DNA from: Amycolatopsis sp. DSM 110486
GTDB taxonomy: Bacteria; Actinomycetota; Actinomycetes; Mycobacteriales; Pseudonocardiaceae
Direction of reading: 5' to 3'
NCBI RefSeq assembly: GCF_019468465.1
Contig: NZ_CP080519.1
Location: 8,053,001 to 8,117,000, forward strand
Length of the DNA stretch: 64,000 nucleotides
The notes beneath the pieces were generated by a model, which did not search any database, was not told the DNA's origin, and worked only from the letters and a program-made list of their open reading frames with translations. This document shows positions 1-8,997 of this stretch, one piece after another (within the stretch, counting starts at the first letter, position 1; every line of letters starts with the position of its first letter). The position numbers and the translations under genes were made by a program.

Positions 1-569
1 CGGTGGACCTCGGCGCGGATCGGCTGGAGCTGGCGCACACCCAGTTCTACGGCTGGGCCCTGCGCAATCGCGGCGCCCTGCTGCCGAGCCGGGAGCAGGT
101 GGAGCGTGCTGCCGCCGATGTCGCCGAAGTGCGGGCCCGGTTCGGGGCCGGGCTCGAGGTCGTGCACGTCGCGGCCGACTACTACAGTCCCCGGCCCAAA
201 CCCTGCAACTACGGCTGGGGCTCGCGCCAGCTCGTGGTGAATCCCGTCGGCGGGGTGCTGCCGTGCCTGGCGGCGGAGACCTTGCCGGACCTTCAGGTGC
301 CCTCGGTCCGCACCGAAGCGCTGGCCTCGATCTGGTACGACTCGCCGGCGTTCCGCCGGTTCCGCGGCACCGACTGGATGCCGGATCCCTGCCGGAGCTG
401 CGTGCTCAAGGAAGTCGACTTCGGTGGCTGTCGCTGCCAGGCGTACCAGGTCACTGGCGACGCCGCGGCGACCGATCCGGTCTGCGACCTCTCGGAGTAC
501 CACCAGGTGGTTCTCGACCAGGTCGAGGACCCCGGTCCTGCGCCGGCCGTGCCCCGGCGGATGCGATGA
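1..569 (+). CDS. pqqE: PqqE, PQQ biosynthesis radical SAM enzyme (C-terminal part, cut by window edge)
   Basis: The reading frame is open from base 3 and enters from outside the window, so only about the last 188 residues are visible. PqqE joins Glu and Tyr in the PqqA peptide, the first carbon-carbon bond of PQQ. The radical SAM core lies upstream of the window. Visible here is the SPASM region: cysteines in PKPCNYGWG, GVLPCLAA, DPCRSC and FGGCRC and a last Cys near the end, which fits the ligands of two auxiliary Fe-S clusters. The stop overlaps the pqqB start (ATGA), so the two genes are translationally coupled. Family identity is clear. Confidence 0.9.
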   Translation, partial: VDLGADRLELAHTQFYGWALRNRGALLPSREQVERAAADVAEVRARFGAGLEVVHVAADYYSPRPKPCNYGWGSRQLVVNPVGGVLPCLAAETLPDLQVPSVRTEALASIWYDSPAFRRFRGTDWMPDPCRSCVLKEVDFGGCRCQAYQVTGDAAATDPVCDLSEYHQVVLDQVEDPGPAPAVPRRMR

Positions 570-1432
570 AGGTCCGCTTCCTCGGCACCGCGGCGGGAGG
601 TGGTGCCCCGCAATGGAACTGCGGCTGCGCAACCTGTGTGCGGGCGCGCCGAGCCGGGGTGTCGCGCACCCAGGATTGCCTGGCCGTCAGCGGTGACGGC
701 GAGTCGTGGTACCTCACCAACGCCTCGCCGGACCTGCGGACGCAACTGCTCGCGACACCGGAGCTGGCACCGGCCGCGGGATCGCGCGAATCACCTGTCC
801 GCGGGGTGGTCTTCACCAGCGCCGAACTCGACCACACCCTCGGGCTGCTCACCCTCCGCGAAGCCGGCAGCCTGGACGTCTACGCCACCGCGACCGTCCA
901 CAAGGCATTGCGATCCGGGTTTCCGATCGAGACCACGATCGGCTCGTACACGCAGCTTCGCGAACACCACCTCGCACCCGGAACGCCGGTGGAGCTCGAA
1001 GGCGGGCTCCGTGTCACCTTGACCGTGCTGAGCAGCAAGAGGCCCAGGTATGCGGGCACGGCGCCGTCGGGCGAGTGGGTCAGCGCGTGCCGCTTCGATT
1101 CCGGCTCCGGCACGCGAGCCTTCGTCTACGCGCCGGGCCTCGCCGCGTGGACCGACGAGTTCGCCACGGTGATCGACGGTGCGGACGTCGTCGCGCTCGA
1201 CGGTACTTTCCTCACCGAGGAAGAGATGGGGCCAGGACGTCCGGCGTCGGGCATGGGGCACCTGGCCATCACCGAGGCCCTGCCTTTCCTGGCCGGGCAT
1301 CCCGGACCCCGGTACCTGTTCACCCACCTCAACAACACCAATCCGCTGGTGCTTCCGGACGCCCACGAGGCGTCCGCGCTGGCGGAGGTGAACGCCGCTG
1401 TGGCGTTCGACGGGCAACTGCTCGAACTCTGA
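566..1432 (+). CDS. pqqB: PqqB, PQQ biosynthesis metallo-beta-lactamase-fold protein
   Basis: The protein has 288 residues, near the usual PqqB length of about 300. The ATG at 566 overlaps the pqqE stop, and the product begins MKVRFLGTAAGGGAPQWNC, which is typical of PqqB. A CxCxxC-type zinc site (NCGCATC) lies near residue 20. The metallo-beta-lactamase metal motif is in the degenerate PqqB form (AELDHTLGLL), followed later by GMGHLAI and THLNNTNP. In known pathways PqqB acts as an iron-dependent hydroxylase on the PqqE/F product. No PQQ-dependent dehydrogenase is visible in the window; it must lie upstream or elsewhere. Confidence 0.93.
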   Translation: MKVRFLGTAAGGGAPQWNCGCATCVRARRAGVSRTQDCLAVSGDGESWYLTNASPDLRTQLLATPELAPAAGSRESPVRGVVFTSAELDHTLGLLTLREAGSLDVYATATVHKALRSGFPIETTIGSYTQLREHHLAPGTPVELEGGLRVTLTVLSSKRPRYAGTAPSGEWVSACRFDSGSGTRAFVYAPGLAAWTDEFATVIDGADVVALDGTFLTEEEMGPGRPASGMGHLAITEALPFLAGHPGPRYLFTHLNNTNPLVLPDAHEASALAEVNAAVAFDGQLLEL

Positions 1433-1493
1433 ATCCGATTCCCCTGCCGGCTTCGACGGCAGGTCCACTGTGTCCAGAACAGGATGGAGAACC

Positions 1494-2465
1494 ATGAAGA
1501 GACGTTCGGCAACGGTGCTGACAGCTCTGGCGAGCGCGTCCGCCGCCGCACTCGCGACCATGCTGGCCTTCGGAATGCCCGCGTCGGCCCACGACGGCAG
1601 TGGCAAGACGGGTGCGCAACAACTGGGCGATCCCCAATACGGGGTGTGCCGCGGCCTCGACTCCAGCTGCTACCACAACTGGGGCAACTTCGACCTCTCC
1701 AAGGGGATCAAGGTCCTCGTCTACTCGCGCACGGCGGGGCCGCGCCACGCCAACCTCGGTCCCGCGCTCGGCCCCGGTATGAACCCGCCGCTGGCCGACG
1801 CCAACGTCGCGCAGAAGGCGCTGGTGAAGCTCGGGCAGCAGAACGGTTTCGCGGTCGACTGGACCGAGGACGTCACCCAGCTGGCGAGCCCGAACACGTT
1901 GTTCAAGTACAACGCCGTGATCTTCCTCAGCACGAGCCGTGACGCGCTCGACGACTCGGCCCAGACGTCACTGCGCCAGTACATCCGCGGCGGCGGTGGT
2001 TTCGTGGCCATCCACAACGCCTTCGGCACCGAGTACAACTGGCCCTGGTACGAGGGACTGCTGGGCGGGACCAACTACTACGACCACGGCCCCGCGCAGG
2101 CCGGCACCGTGCAGACGGTGGAGCGCAACGACGTCTCGACGAAGAACCTTCCGAACCGCTGGGCCTTCACCGACGAGTGGTACAACCTGGATCCCTTCCC
2201 CAGCAACGTCCGCTTCCTCGCGAAGGTGGACGAGTCGAGCCTGGCCGAGGGCGTGAAGGGCTCGATGGGGCACCCCGGCCACGGGACGAACCACCCGGTG
2301 GCCTGGTGCCAGTACTACGACGGCGGCAGGTCGTGGGTGACGACGCTCGGCCACGAGGACTGGGCTTACACCAACTCGACCACCTCCGACGGCGCGCGGT
2401 ACTTCCAGTCGCTGATCGTGGGCGGGATCAAGTCCGCAGCGGGTGCGGCGCCGTTCTGCCGCTGA
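1494..2465 (+). CDS. Secreted ThuA-like domain protein
   Basis: The start is the ATG at 1494, preceded by AGGATGGAGA; an earlier in-frame GTG at 1470 lacks a ribosome site. The first 32 residues form a Sec signal peptide (MKRRSATV, hydrophobic core, ASA before HD). The remaining roughly 290 residues match the ThuA/class I glutamine-amidotransferase-like fold: KVLVYSRTAG, a FLSTSRD turn, GGGFVAIHNAF, and a C-terminal VAWCQYYDGGRSW followed by TLGHEDW. ThuA relatives often act on sugars such as trehalose derivatives, and secreted actinobacterial forms often accompany PQQ-sugar dehydrogenase domains. The exact substrate cannot be told. It stands alone, 61 bases after pqqB. Confidence 0.8.
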   Translation: MKRRSATVLTALASASAAALATMLAFGMPASAHDGSGKTGAQQLGDPQYGVCRGLDSSCYHNWGNFDLSKGIKVLVYSRTAGPRHANLGPALGPGMNPPLADANVAQKALVKLGQQNGFAVDWTEDVTQLASPNTLFKYNAVIFLSTSRDALDDSAQTSLRQYIRGGGGFVAIHNAFGTEYNWPWYEGLLGGTNYYDHGPAQAGTVQTVERNDVSTKNLPNRWAFTDEWYNLDPFPSNVRFLAKVDESSLAEGVKGSMGHPGHGTNHPVAWCQYYDGGRSWVTTLGHEDWAYTNSTTSDGARYFQSLIVGGIKSAAGAAPFCR

Positions 2466-2468
2466 CGA

Positions 2469-2511
2469 CGAGAGAGGGCCCCGGCTTCGACGAAGCCGGG
2501 GCCCTCTCTCG
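2469..2511. terminator. Long perfect hairpin between convergent genes
   Basis: Arms 2469-2489 and 2491-2511 are perfect 21-base complements centred on base 2490. The hairpin starts just after the ThuA stop and ends 12 bases before the livF stop. It has no long T-run on either strand. It is the likely shared bidirectional terminator. Confidence 0.85.
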
Positions 2512-2523
2512 TGAGTGCGCTCG

Positions 2524-3282
2524 TCAGAGGCCGAGGTAGATCTGCCGGACCAGCGGGTCGTGGCTGAGGTCCGCGGAGCTGCCGGTCATCGCAACCTGGC
2601 CGTTCTCCATGACCAGGCAGGTTTCGGTGGCTTCGAAGGTGAGCTTCGCGTTCTGCTCGACCAGCAGCAGCCCGAGGCCGGCCTCGGAGAGGCGTTGCAG
2701 GCTCGCGAGGACCTCCTCGACGAGCTTGGGGGACAGCCCCATGGACGGCTCGTCCAGCAAGACCAGCTTGGGTTCGGACATGAGGGCCCGCCCGATGGCG
2801 AGCATCTGCTGCTGGCCCCCGGACAGGGCGCCGGCGAGGCGGTGTTGCATCTCGCCGAGCACGGGGAACATCTCGTACACCTCGTGCAGGACTTGTCGGG
2901 TCCGGCCTCGCCACGGCTTGAGGTACGCGCCGAGAAGGAGGTTCTTCTCCACGGAGAGGCCGCCGAACACGTGCCGGCCCTCGGGGACGTAGCCGATGCC
3001 GTGGCGCACGACGTCCTTGGGTTTCACCTTGGTCAGATCCTGGTCGCCGAACCACAAGCCGCCGACGGACCGGGGGACGAGACCCATGAGTGCCTTCAAC
3101 GTCGAGGTCTTGCCTGCTCCGTTGGCCCCGATGATGCCCATGCAGCACCCCGCTGCGACGGTGAACCCGACGGAGCTGACGGCCTGGACTCCGCCGTAGC
3201 GCACCGAGAGGTTCTCGACGCGAAGGTCGCCCGCGAGGCCGTGGCCGGCCTCGCGCTGGTGTCCGCTTTGCTCGGTCTTCAC
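2524..3282 (-). CDS. livF: LivF-type ATP-binding protein of branched-chain amino acid-type ABC importer
   Basis: The start is a GTG at 3282 overlapping the stop of the LivM-LivG gene (GTGA), giving 252 residues; upstream in-frame codons belong to the neighbour's coding DNA. Walker A is GANGAGKTS, the signature is LSGGQQQ, and Walker B is LVLLDEPSMGL with a following H-loop region. It powers uptake with the adjacent permeases. It is the last gene of a six-gene minus-strand operon that starts with the aldehyde dehydrogenase. HAA-family importers carry branched-chain amino acids but also amides and aromatic acids. The enzymes at the head of this operon suggest a carboxylic or keto acid substrate, which is inference. 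Confidence 0.93.
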   Translation of the reverse strand: MKTEQSGHQREAGHGLAGDLRVENLSVRYGGVQAVSSVGFTVAAGCCMGIIGANGAGKTSTLKALMGLVPRSVGGLWFGDQDLTKVKPKDVVRHGIGYVPEGRHVFGGLSVEKNLLLGAYLKPWRGRTRQVLHEVYEMFPVLGEMQHRLAGALSGGQQQMLAIGRALMSEPKLVLLDEPSMGLSPKLVEEVLASLQRLSEAGLGLLLVEQNAKLTFEATETCLVMENGQVAMTGSSADLSHDPLVRQIYLGL

Positions 3283-5108
3283 GGCATGACCTCTGTTTCC
3301 ACTGCGTGGGCGACCTCGGCGACGCTGAACGAGTCTCCGAGGTAGGCCTCGATGACCTCGGGCCGGATCGCGACTTCGGCGGGAGTGCCTTCGGCGATCA
3401 CGCCGCCTCCGGCGAGGACGGTGACGCGGTCGCACAGCGACATGACCAGGCTCATGTTGTGCTCGATCAGCACGACGGTGACGCCACTGTCGCGAATGGA
3501 TCGGACGATCTCCTTGAGCTGGCCCACTTCCTGTCCGTTGAGACCCGCGGCCGGCTCGTCGAGAAGCAGCACCTTCGGGTCGGCGGCCATGGCCCGGGCC
3601 AGCTCCACCCTGCGCTGGATCCCGTACGGGAGTGACCGGGGGGCCGCGTCGGCGAAGTCCTCGAGGCCGAACCGGCTCAGCAAAGCGCGGGTATCCCGGC
3701 GCAGAGCGCGTTCGGCACGCCAGACACCAACTGGCCAGACCACGTAGTGCCAGAGCGAACGCATCGACGAGTGATCCAGCGCGACCAGCAGGTTCTCCTC
3801 GACCGTCAGCTGGCCGAAGAGGCGCAGGTTCTGGAACGTCCGCGAGAGGCCGGCGCGGGACAGCTGGTGGGTCCGGCGCCCGGTGAGGGTCAGGTCCCCG
3901 ATGGCCGCTGTGCCTGTCGACGCGGTGTAAAGCCCGCTGATCACGTTGAACAGCGTTGTCTTCCCCGAACCGTTGGGTCCGACGATGCCGCGGATCTCAC
4001 CGGCCTCGACGGACAACGACACGCCCTTGAGCGCCTTCAACCCGCGGAATTGCTTGCTGATCCCGGAGATCTCGAGTGGCGCGCCGTGGCGGCTCCCCTC
4101 GGTGGGCGGGTAGGGGAGGAATGGCCCGAGTACGGCCCGGTCGGCGGGTTTCCTCCGCCGCAGTACCCGGCGGATCTGTGTGGGCAGTCCGGCCAGCCCC
4201 GCCGGTGCGAAGACGACCATGAGCACGACGACCGCGCCGTAGCCGAGTTGCGCGTAGACGGAGAAGTCGGTGAGCGCTTCGCGGACCAGGGACAGGGCGA
4301 CCGCGCCGACGATGCACCCGGGGATGCTCTGCCGACCGCCGATGATGACCATGGCCAGCAGGAGGAACATGTTGGCGACGCTGAACGTCTCGGGCGCGAT
4401 GTAGTGGATGAGCCCCGCGTAGAGCACTCCGGCGACGCCGCCGTACACGCTCGAGACGAGGAACGCGGTCATGCGCAGTACCGGGACCGGCGCCCCGACG
4501 GCGCCGGCTGCGATGGAGTCGTCGCGCATGGCGCGCAGGCGCCGGCCCAGTGCGGTCCGCACGACGAACACGGCGAACGCCACGGCAAGCGCGAACACGA
4601 CGAGTTCGAGGTAGTAGTACAGGTACTCGTTGGTCAGGTCGATGCCGAACAGAGGCGGAACCGGGATGCCGCTGATACCTGATGCTCCGCCGGCGATGTG
4701 CGCGTTGGTCACCCAGTTGGTGAAGGCCAGCGCGAGCCCCAGCGTGACGATGCCCAGATAGTGCGATTGCACGCGCAGGGCGGGAATTCCGACGACCAGT
4801 CCCGCGGCCGCGGTGGCGATCACGGCCAGCACGGCGGAGACCCAGAACCCGAGCCCGGAGGCGGTGGTGAAGATGGCGAGGGCGTAGGAGCCGACGCCGA
4901 AGAACGCGATCTGCGCGAGGTTGATCTGCCCGGCCACGCCCATGGCGATGCCCATGCCGACCGCCAGCAGGGCGAACACGATCGCGATGTTGACGACGTG
5001 GATGCCGTAGCCGTCAAGTCCGTAGGGCAGGAGCCAGGCGAGGACGGCGAGCAGGATGATTCCGGCGATCCGCGTGCTCAGGCCGCGGTTGCGCACGAGG
5101 AGGTTCAT
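3279..5108 (-). CDS. LivM-LivG fusion: permease plus ATP-binding protein
   Basis: One 609-residue frame joins two usual subunits. Residues 1 to about 325 are a LivM-type permease with about nine hydrophobic segments and the conserved GQINLAQIAFFGVG motif. Residues about 345-600 are a LivG ATPase: Walker A GPNGSGKTT, the NLRLFG region, a degenerate signature LPYGIQRR, Walker B VLLLDEPAAGLN, and the switch EHNMSLVM. The start at 5108 overlaps the livH stop (ATGA). Such fusions recur in actinobacteria and proteobacteria, so this is not a sequencing artefact: there is no stop or frame break between the halves. Confidence 0.93.
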   Translation of the reverse strand: MNLLVRNRGLSTRIAGIILLAVLAWLLPYGLDGYGIHVVNIAIVFALLAVGMGIAMGVAGQINLAQIAFFGVGSYALAIFTTASGLGFWVSAVLAVIATAAAGLVVGIPALRVQSHYLGIVTLGLALAFTNWVTNAHIAGGASGISGIPVPPLFGIDLTNEYLYYYLELVVFALAVAFAVFVVRTALGRRLRAMRDDSIAAGAVGAPVPVLRMTAFLVSSVYGGVAGVLYAGLIHYIAPETFSVANMFLLLAMVIIGGRQSIPGCIVGAVALSLVREALTDFSVYAQLGYGAVVVLMVVFAPAGLAGLPTQIRRVLRRRKPADRAVLGPFLPYPPTEGSRHGAPLEISGISKQFRGLKALKGVSLSVEAGEIRGIVGPNGSGKTTLFNVISGLYTASTGTAAIGDLTLTGRRTHQLSRAGLSRTFQNLRLFGQLTVEENLLVALDHSSMRSLWHYVVWPVGVWRAERALRRDTRALLSRFGLEDFADAAPRSLPYGIQRRVELARAMAADPKVLLLDEPAAGLNGQEVGQLKEIVRSIRDSGVTVVLIEHNMSLVMSLCDRVTVLAGGGVIAEGTPAEVAIRPEVIEAYLGDSFSVAEVAHAVETEVMP

Positions 5109-5974
5109 GCCCGGCTCACCGTCCGCTCGCCGAACAGGCCGGTCGGTTTGACCATGACGATCACGGTGAACACGAGGAACACCACCAGGTCCGAGTAGCC
5201 TTGGAACCAGCCGGCGGCGAAGGAATCCAGGATTCCGATGGCCAGCCCGCCCACGATCGCGCCCGTGATGTTGCCGAAGCCGCCGAGGATAGCGGCGGCG
5301 AAACCCTTGATGCCCAGGGCCCCGCCCATGGTCGGGCTCACGTACAGAAGTGGGCCGACGAGGCCGCCGGCGAGCGCCGCCAGCCCGGCGCCGATCGCGA
5401 AGGCGATGGCGTTGCTGCGTCCGACGTGGATGCCGACCGCGGTGGCCGCTTCGTGGTCCATGGCGACGGCTTGCATGGCGGCACCTCGTTTGGTCCGCTG
5501 CAGGAAGATGAGCAGGAGCACCGTGGCGACCGCGGCGATCCCGAGCACGACGAGGCTGTAGGTGCGGATGCGCACGCCGAAGACGTCGAGCGGCTGGGAG
5601 CCCACCGGGGTGGGAACGGCGCGGCCGGTCGCACCCCAGATGATGGTGGCGAGCGACTCCAGCACGACGCCGAAGCCGATCGTGCCGATCAGCATCAGGT
5701 CGAAGTCCTTGTTCTCCAACGGACGCAGCACCCGTTCCATCACCAGCGCGATGAGGCCGGTGACGACCATGGCGACGATGATGGCGAGGACGAACGGCAG
5801 CCGGGAGGACATGTAGAAGGTCGATGCCGCGTAGGCGCCGACCATTACGACCTGGCCGTGTGCGAAGTTCACCAGGCCCATGGTGCGATAGACGATCGAG
5901 AAGCCCATGGCGACGAGGGCGTAGACAGCGCCGAAGCTGAGCCCGCCCACGAGCGTCTGGAGAAAGACTTGCAT
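5105..5974 (-). CDS. livH: LivH-type permease of branched-chain amino acid-type ABC importer
   Basis: The chosen start is the ATG at 5974, which has AAAGGA six bases upstream; an earlier GTG at 5989 has none. The product of 289 residues is a polytopic membrane protein with the family signature GLVNFAHGQVVMVGAY near residue 40 and further conserved text GFGNITGAIVGG. It pairs with LivM in the membrane. The gene lies downstream of the binding protein, separated by a GC hairpin that may lower its expression relative to the binding protein. Confidence 0.93.
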   Translation of the reverse strand: MQVFLQTLVGGLSFGAVYALVAMGFSIVYRTMGLVNFAHGQVVMVGAYAASTFYMSSRLPFVLAIIVAMVVTGLIALVMERVLRPLENKDFDLMLIGTIGFGVVLESLATIIWGATGRAVPTPVGSQPLDVFGVRIRTYSLVVLGIAAVATVLLLIFLQRTKRGAAMQAVAMDHEAATAVGIHVGRSNAIAFAIGAGLAALAGGLVGPLLYVSPTMGGALGIKGFAAAILGGFGNITGAIVGGLAIGILDSFAAGWFQGYSDLVVFLVFTVIVMVKPTGLFGERTVSRA

Positions 5975-5993
5975 GAAAAGTCCTTTCACAGAC

Positions 5994-6020
5994 GGGGGCC
6001 GCGCGCCGGGCGCGGCCCCC
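5994..6020 (-). terminator. Hairpin between binding protein and permease genes
   Basis: Arms 5994-6004 and 6010-6020 are 11-base perfect complements, all G/C, with a five-base loop and no T-run. Its place between the binding-protein stop and the livH ribosome site suggests an attenuator or a 3' stabiliser that lets more binding protein than permease be made. Confidence 0.6.
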
Positions 6021-6026
6021 GCAGGA

Positions 6027-7187
6027 TCAGCTGGTGGCGGTGGCGATCAGTTTCCCGCCGGTGATGACGCCGATCGAGGTGGCGTGGATGCCGACGCCGG
6101 TCTGGTCGAAGGTGAACGTGCCGAGCAGGCCCGGGTACTTGGTGGCGCGGATCGCATCGGCCAGCTGCTGACCGGTCGCGGCGTTGCTGTTCTTCATCGC
6201 GGTCAGGAAAATGTTCGTGCCGTCGAAGGATTTCGCGCCGTGCAGTTCGGCGTCCTCGTTGTAGGCCGTCTTGTAGGCCTGGGCGAAGGAGCGGGAAGCG
6301 TCACTGGTGTCATTGCTCAGGTAGGGGCTGCTCACCACGGTCCCCTCGGCGTTGGCGGCGCCCGAGGTCTGGAGGTAGACGGTCGTTCCCATGGGTGCCG
6401 CGCCGGCCACGGTGGCGTTCAGCCCGAGCTCGCGCGCCTGTTTGACGATGAGCCCGGCTTCGACCTCCTCGGTGCCGACGAACAGCACCTGCGGGTTCTT
6501 CTGCCGGATGGACGTCAGCGCCGCGCTGAAGTCCTTCTGGTCGGTGGTCACCACCTGGTCGTCGACCGGCTTGATCCCCCGATCGGCCAATGCTTTCCCG
6601 AAGGCGTCGTGCTCGCCCTTGCCGTAGGAGCCGTTGTTGCTGATGAAGGCGATGCTCTTCAGGTCCTTCTGGTCGACGAGGTACTTGGCCAGGGTCTCGT
6701 CGTAGGTCGTGCTCGTCGGGCCGTTGAGGAACTGGAACGGGCTTTTCACCGCGGTGATCGAGGGGGATTGCCCGGAGGTGATGCTGGGAATCTTGGCCTG
6801 CTGCAGGACGGGTGCCATGGCGACGGTGACCGCGCTTTCGGCGGTGCCGATCATCGCGACGTAGCCCTCGCTGGCGATCTTGCGAGCGAGGTTGGTGCCG
6901 ATCGTGGGGTCGCCCGTGTCGTCGAACACATCGAGCTGGATTTTCCTGCCGTTGACCCCGCCTTTCGCGTTCCACTGGTCGACGGCGAGCTTCGCGCCCT
7001 TGTATTCCCAGGCGCCCAGCGAGCTGAGCTGGCCGCTCTGGGCGTCGACGACGGCCATCTTGATGGGACCGGTCGTCGAGGCGTTGGTGTTCGACGAGCT
7101 CCCAGGCGCGCTGCAGGCGCTGCCGACGCCCACCGCCAGCACCGCCAATGCGGACGCCACCACGCGCCCACGTCGGAATCGGATCAT
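6027..7187 (-). CDS. Substrate-binding lipoprotein of branched-chain amino acid-type ABC importer
   Basis: The product has 386 residues. The start is the ATG at 7187 with GAGGTGG upstream, giving MIRFRRGRVVAS, a hydrophobic stretch and a lipobox ending GSAC, so it is probably a lipoprotein anchored outside the membrane. The mature part matches the periplasmic-binding type I fold (Peripla_BP_6): KMAVVDAQSGQLSSLG, a GGVNGRKIQL hinge region, MIGTAESAVT, and FISNNGSYGKG. It is the receptor for the LivHMGF machinery that follows. Its ligand is not evident from sequence. Confidence 0.92.
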   Translation of the reverse strand: MIRFRRGRVVASALAVLAVGVGSACSAPGSSSNTNASTTGPIKMAVVDAQSGQLSSLGAWEYKGAKLAVDQWNAKGGVNGRKIQLDVFDDTGDPTIGTNLARKIASEGYVAMIGTAESAVTVAMAPVLQQAKIPSITSGQSPSITAVKSPFQFLNGPTSTTYDETLAKYLVDQKDLKSIAFISNNGSYGKGEHDAFGKALADRGIKPVDDQVVTTDQKDFSAALTSIRQKNPQVLFVGTEEVEAGLIVKQARELGLNATVAGAAPMGTTVYLQTSGAANAEGTVVSSPYLSNDTSDASRSFAQAYKTAYNEDAELHGAKSFDGTNIFLTAMKNSNAATGQQLADAIRATKYPGLLGTFTFDQTGVGIHATSIGVITGGKLIATATS

Positions 7188-7219
7188 GAATGCCACCTCG
7201 TTGTGTCAGGAGTGCGGAG

Positions 7220-8965
7220 TTATTCGAAGACGCCCTGGTAGATGTCCTTGATGTTCCAGTGCCCCGGAGTCGGCACCGGCTCGTTGACCATCGGAACGTC
7301 GAGGACCGCCGGCCGACGGCGCGCGACCGCGTCGCGGAGTGCTTCGCCGAGGCCCTCCGGGGTCTCGACCAGGTATCCGTCGGCGCCGCAGGAACGGCCG
7401 AGCGCGGCGAAGTCGGGCGACGCGGGATTGCCGTCGCGGTCGAGGAACTCGCAGCCGAAGCTCTGCCCGAAGTTCCCGGCCTGCAGGTCCGCGATGGTGC
7501 CGTGGGCCCGGTTGTTCATCACGACGAAGATCACGGGCAGGCCCTGCTCGACGGCCAGCGGAATGGCGGGCAGCTGCGCGCTCATCCCGCCATCGCCCAC
7601 CAGGGCGACGACGACCCGCTCGGGCGCGGCGATCTGCACGCCGACCGCGGCCGCCGGCCCGAAGCCCATTGTGGACGCTCCGCCAGGGGTGATGAACCGG
7701 CCGTCCTCGGGCAGTTCGTAGCACTGGGCCACACCGTTCTTGTTCCACCCGACGTCGGTGACGAGGACGGCGTCGGACGGCAGGACGGTGCGGAGGTCCT
7801 CGAGGATGCGTTCCGGCCGGAGGGGGAAATCGTCGCTGCGGCCGCGCTCCTGGCTCGACTCGAACAGCGTCGTCCGGGCGGTGGTGATGGTTTCCCGCAG
7901 GCCGGGCCTGGAGACCCGCTCGGGGGCGAGGGCTCGCACCGCCGCGGTGATCGCCGGAACCGCGTGGTTGACGTCGGCGACGGCTCCGAGGGCGACGGGG
8001 TAGTTCCGGCCGATCTCGGCGGCGTCGATGTCGATCTGGATCAGCTGTGCCGGCGGGAACCGCCACGTGTAGTCGGAGTCCCACGAGCTGGCGTCGGTCT
8101 CGGCGAAGCGGGTCGCCAGCGCGAGCACGAGGTCGGTGTCGCGGGTGTAGTCGTTCGTGAGCTCCAGGCCCCAGAAGCCGGTCATGCCCATGACCAGTGG
8201 GTGCCGGTCGGGAAGCGTGCCCTTGGCCATGAGCGAGTGGGCGACGGGGATGTCGAGGTGCTCCGCGAGGTCGAGCAGCGCCGCCCGCCCGGCCGGCCCG
8301 CGCAGACCGCCGCCGAGGTAGATCAACGGACGCTTCGCGTTGACGAGCAGCTCGGCGATCCGCGCGGCGTCCGCGTCGCTCAACGCCGGCGTCGCGACCT
8401 GCTCGACCAGCGGGTAGTCCACCACGCGGACCTGGCGGGAGAACAGGTCCATCGGGACGTTGAGCAGAACCGCGCCCTTGCGGCCGGACGTCGCCGTCCA
8501 GAAGGCGCGCTCGGTGAACCTGGTCAGGTCCTCGGCGCGGTGGACGTGCCAGGCGCGCTTGACGAACGGGCGGTAGATGGCGGTCTGGTCGGCGTCGGCG
8601 TGGAGGTTCACCTCCTGGTGGGGGTGGCGACCGTGGTAGTACGACGGGACATCGCCGGAGATCGTGATGAGCGGGACGGAGTCGAGTGCGGCGGTGGCGA
8701 CACCGGTCACCGCGTTCATCATGCCGGGACCCGCGTGCACGAGCAGGACTCCGGGTTTGCCCGACACGCGGGCGTACCCGTCGGCGGCGTGGGCGGCCGC
8801 TTGCTCGTGCCGGGCCATGACGAATTCGATGCTGCTGCGCCCGAGTGCGTCCAGGAAGGCGATGTTGGTGTGGCCGCACAGGCCGAAGACGTACTCGACG
8901 CCGTAGGACTCCAGCTGCCGGACGAGTGCTTCCGCTGCGGTCGTCGTCGGGGCGGGTGCGGTCAT
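7220..8965 (-). CDS. Thiamine diphosphate-dependent enzyme, acetolactate synthase/decarboxylase family
   Basis: The product has 581 residues in the usual three-domain order. The N-terminal Pyr domain carries the catalytic Glu in MARHEQAAAHAADGYAR. The central domain contains LIYLGGGLRGPAGRAAL. The C-terminal PP domain has the ThDP/Mg motif VGDGGMSAQLPA followed by VVMNNRAHG. The start at 8965 (MTAPAPTTT) has GAGGAG about ten bases upstream. Members include acetolactate synthase, benzoylformate decarboxylase and 2-hydroxyacyl-CoA lyase. No small ALS subunit is nearby, so a catabolic role is more likely. It sits 32 bases after the aldehyde dehydrogenase, which could oxidise the aldehyde it releases (inference). 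Confidence 0.85.
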   Translation of the reverse strand: MTAPAPTTTAAEALVRQLESYGVEYVFGLCGHTNIAFLDALGRSSIEFVMARHEQAAAHAADGYARVSGKPGVLLVHAGPGMMNAVTGVATAALDSVPLITISGDVPSYYHGRHPHQEVNLHADADQTAIYRPFVKRAWHVHRAEDLTRFTERAFWTATSGRKGAVLLNVPMDLFSRQVRVVDYPLVEQVATPALSDADAARIAELLVNAKRPLIYLGGGLRGPAGRAALLDLAEHLDIPVAHSLMAKGTLPDRHPLVMGMTGFWGLELTNDYTRDTDLVLALATRFAETDASSWDSDYTWRFPPAQLIQIDIDAAEIGRNYPVALGAVADVNHAVPAITAAVRALAPERVSRPGLRETITTARTTLFESSQERGRSDDFPLRPERILEDLRTVLPSDAVLVTDVGWNKNGVAQCYELPEDGRFITPGGASTMGFGPAAAVGVQIAAPERVVVALVGDGGMSAQLPAIPLAVEQGLPVIFVVMNNRAHGTIADLQAGNFGQSFGCEFLDRDGNPASPDFAALGRSCGADGYLVETPEGLGEALRDAVARRRPAVLDVPMVNEPVPTPGHWNIKDIYQGVFE

Positions 8966-8997
8966 CGGTGCGTCGCTCCTCTTGTCACGGGTCTCGG

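Noticed and set aside
5973..7241. Plus-strand 422-codon open frame opposite the Liv binding protein
   Set aside because: Shadow; the minus-strand lipoprotein has a signal peptide and periplasmic-binding text.
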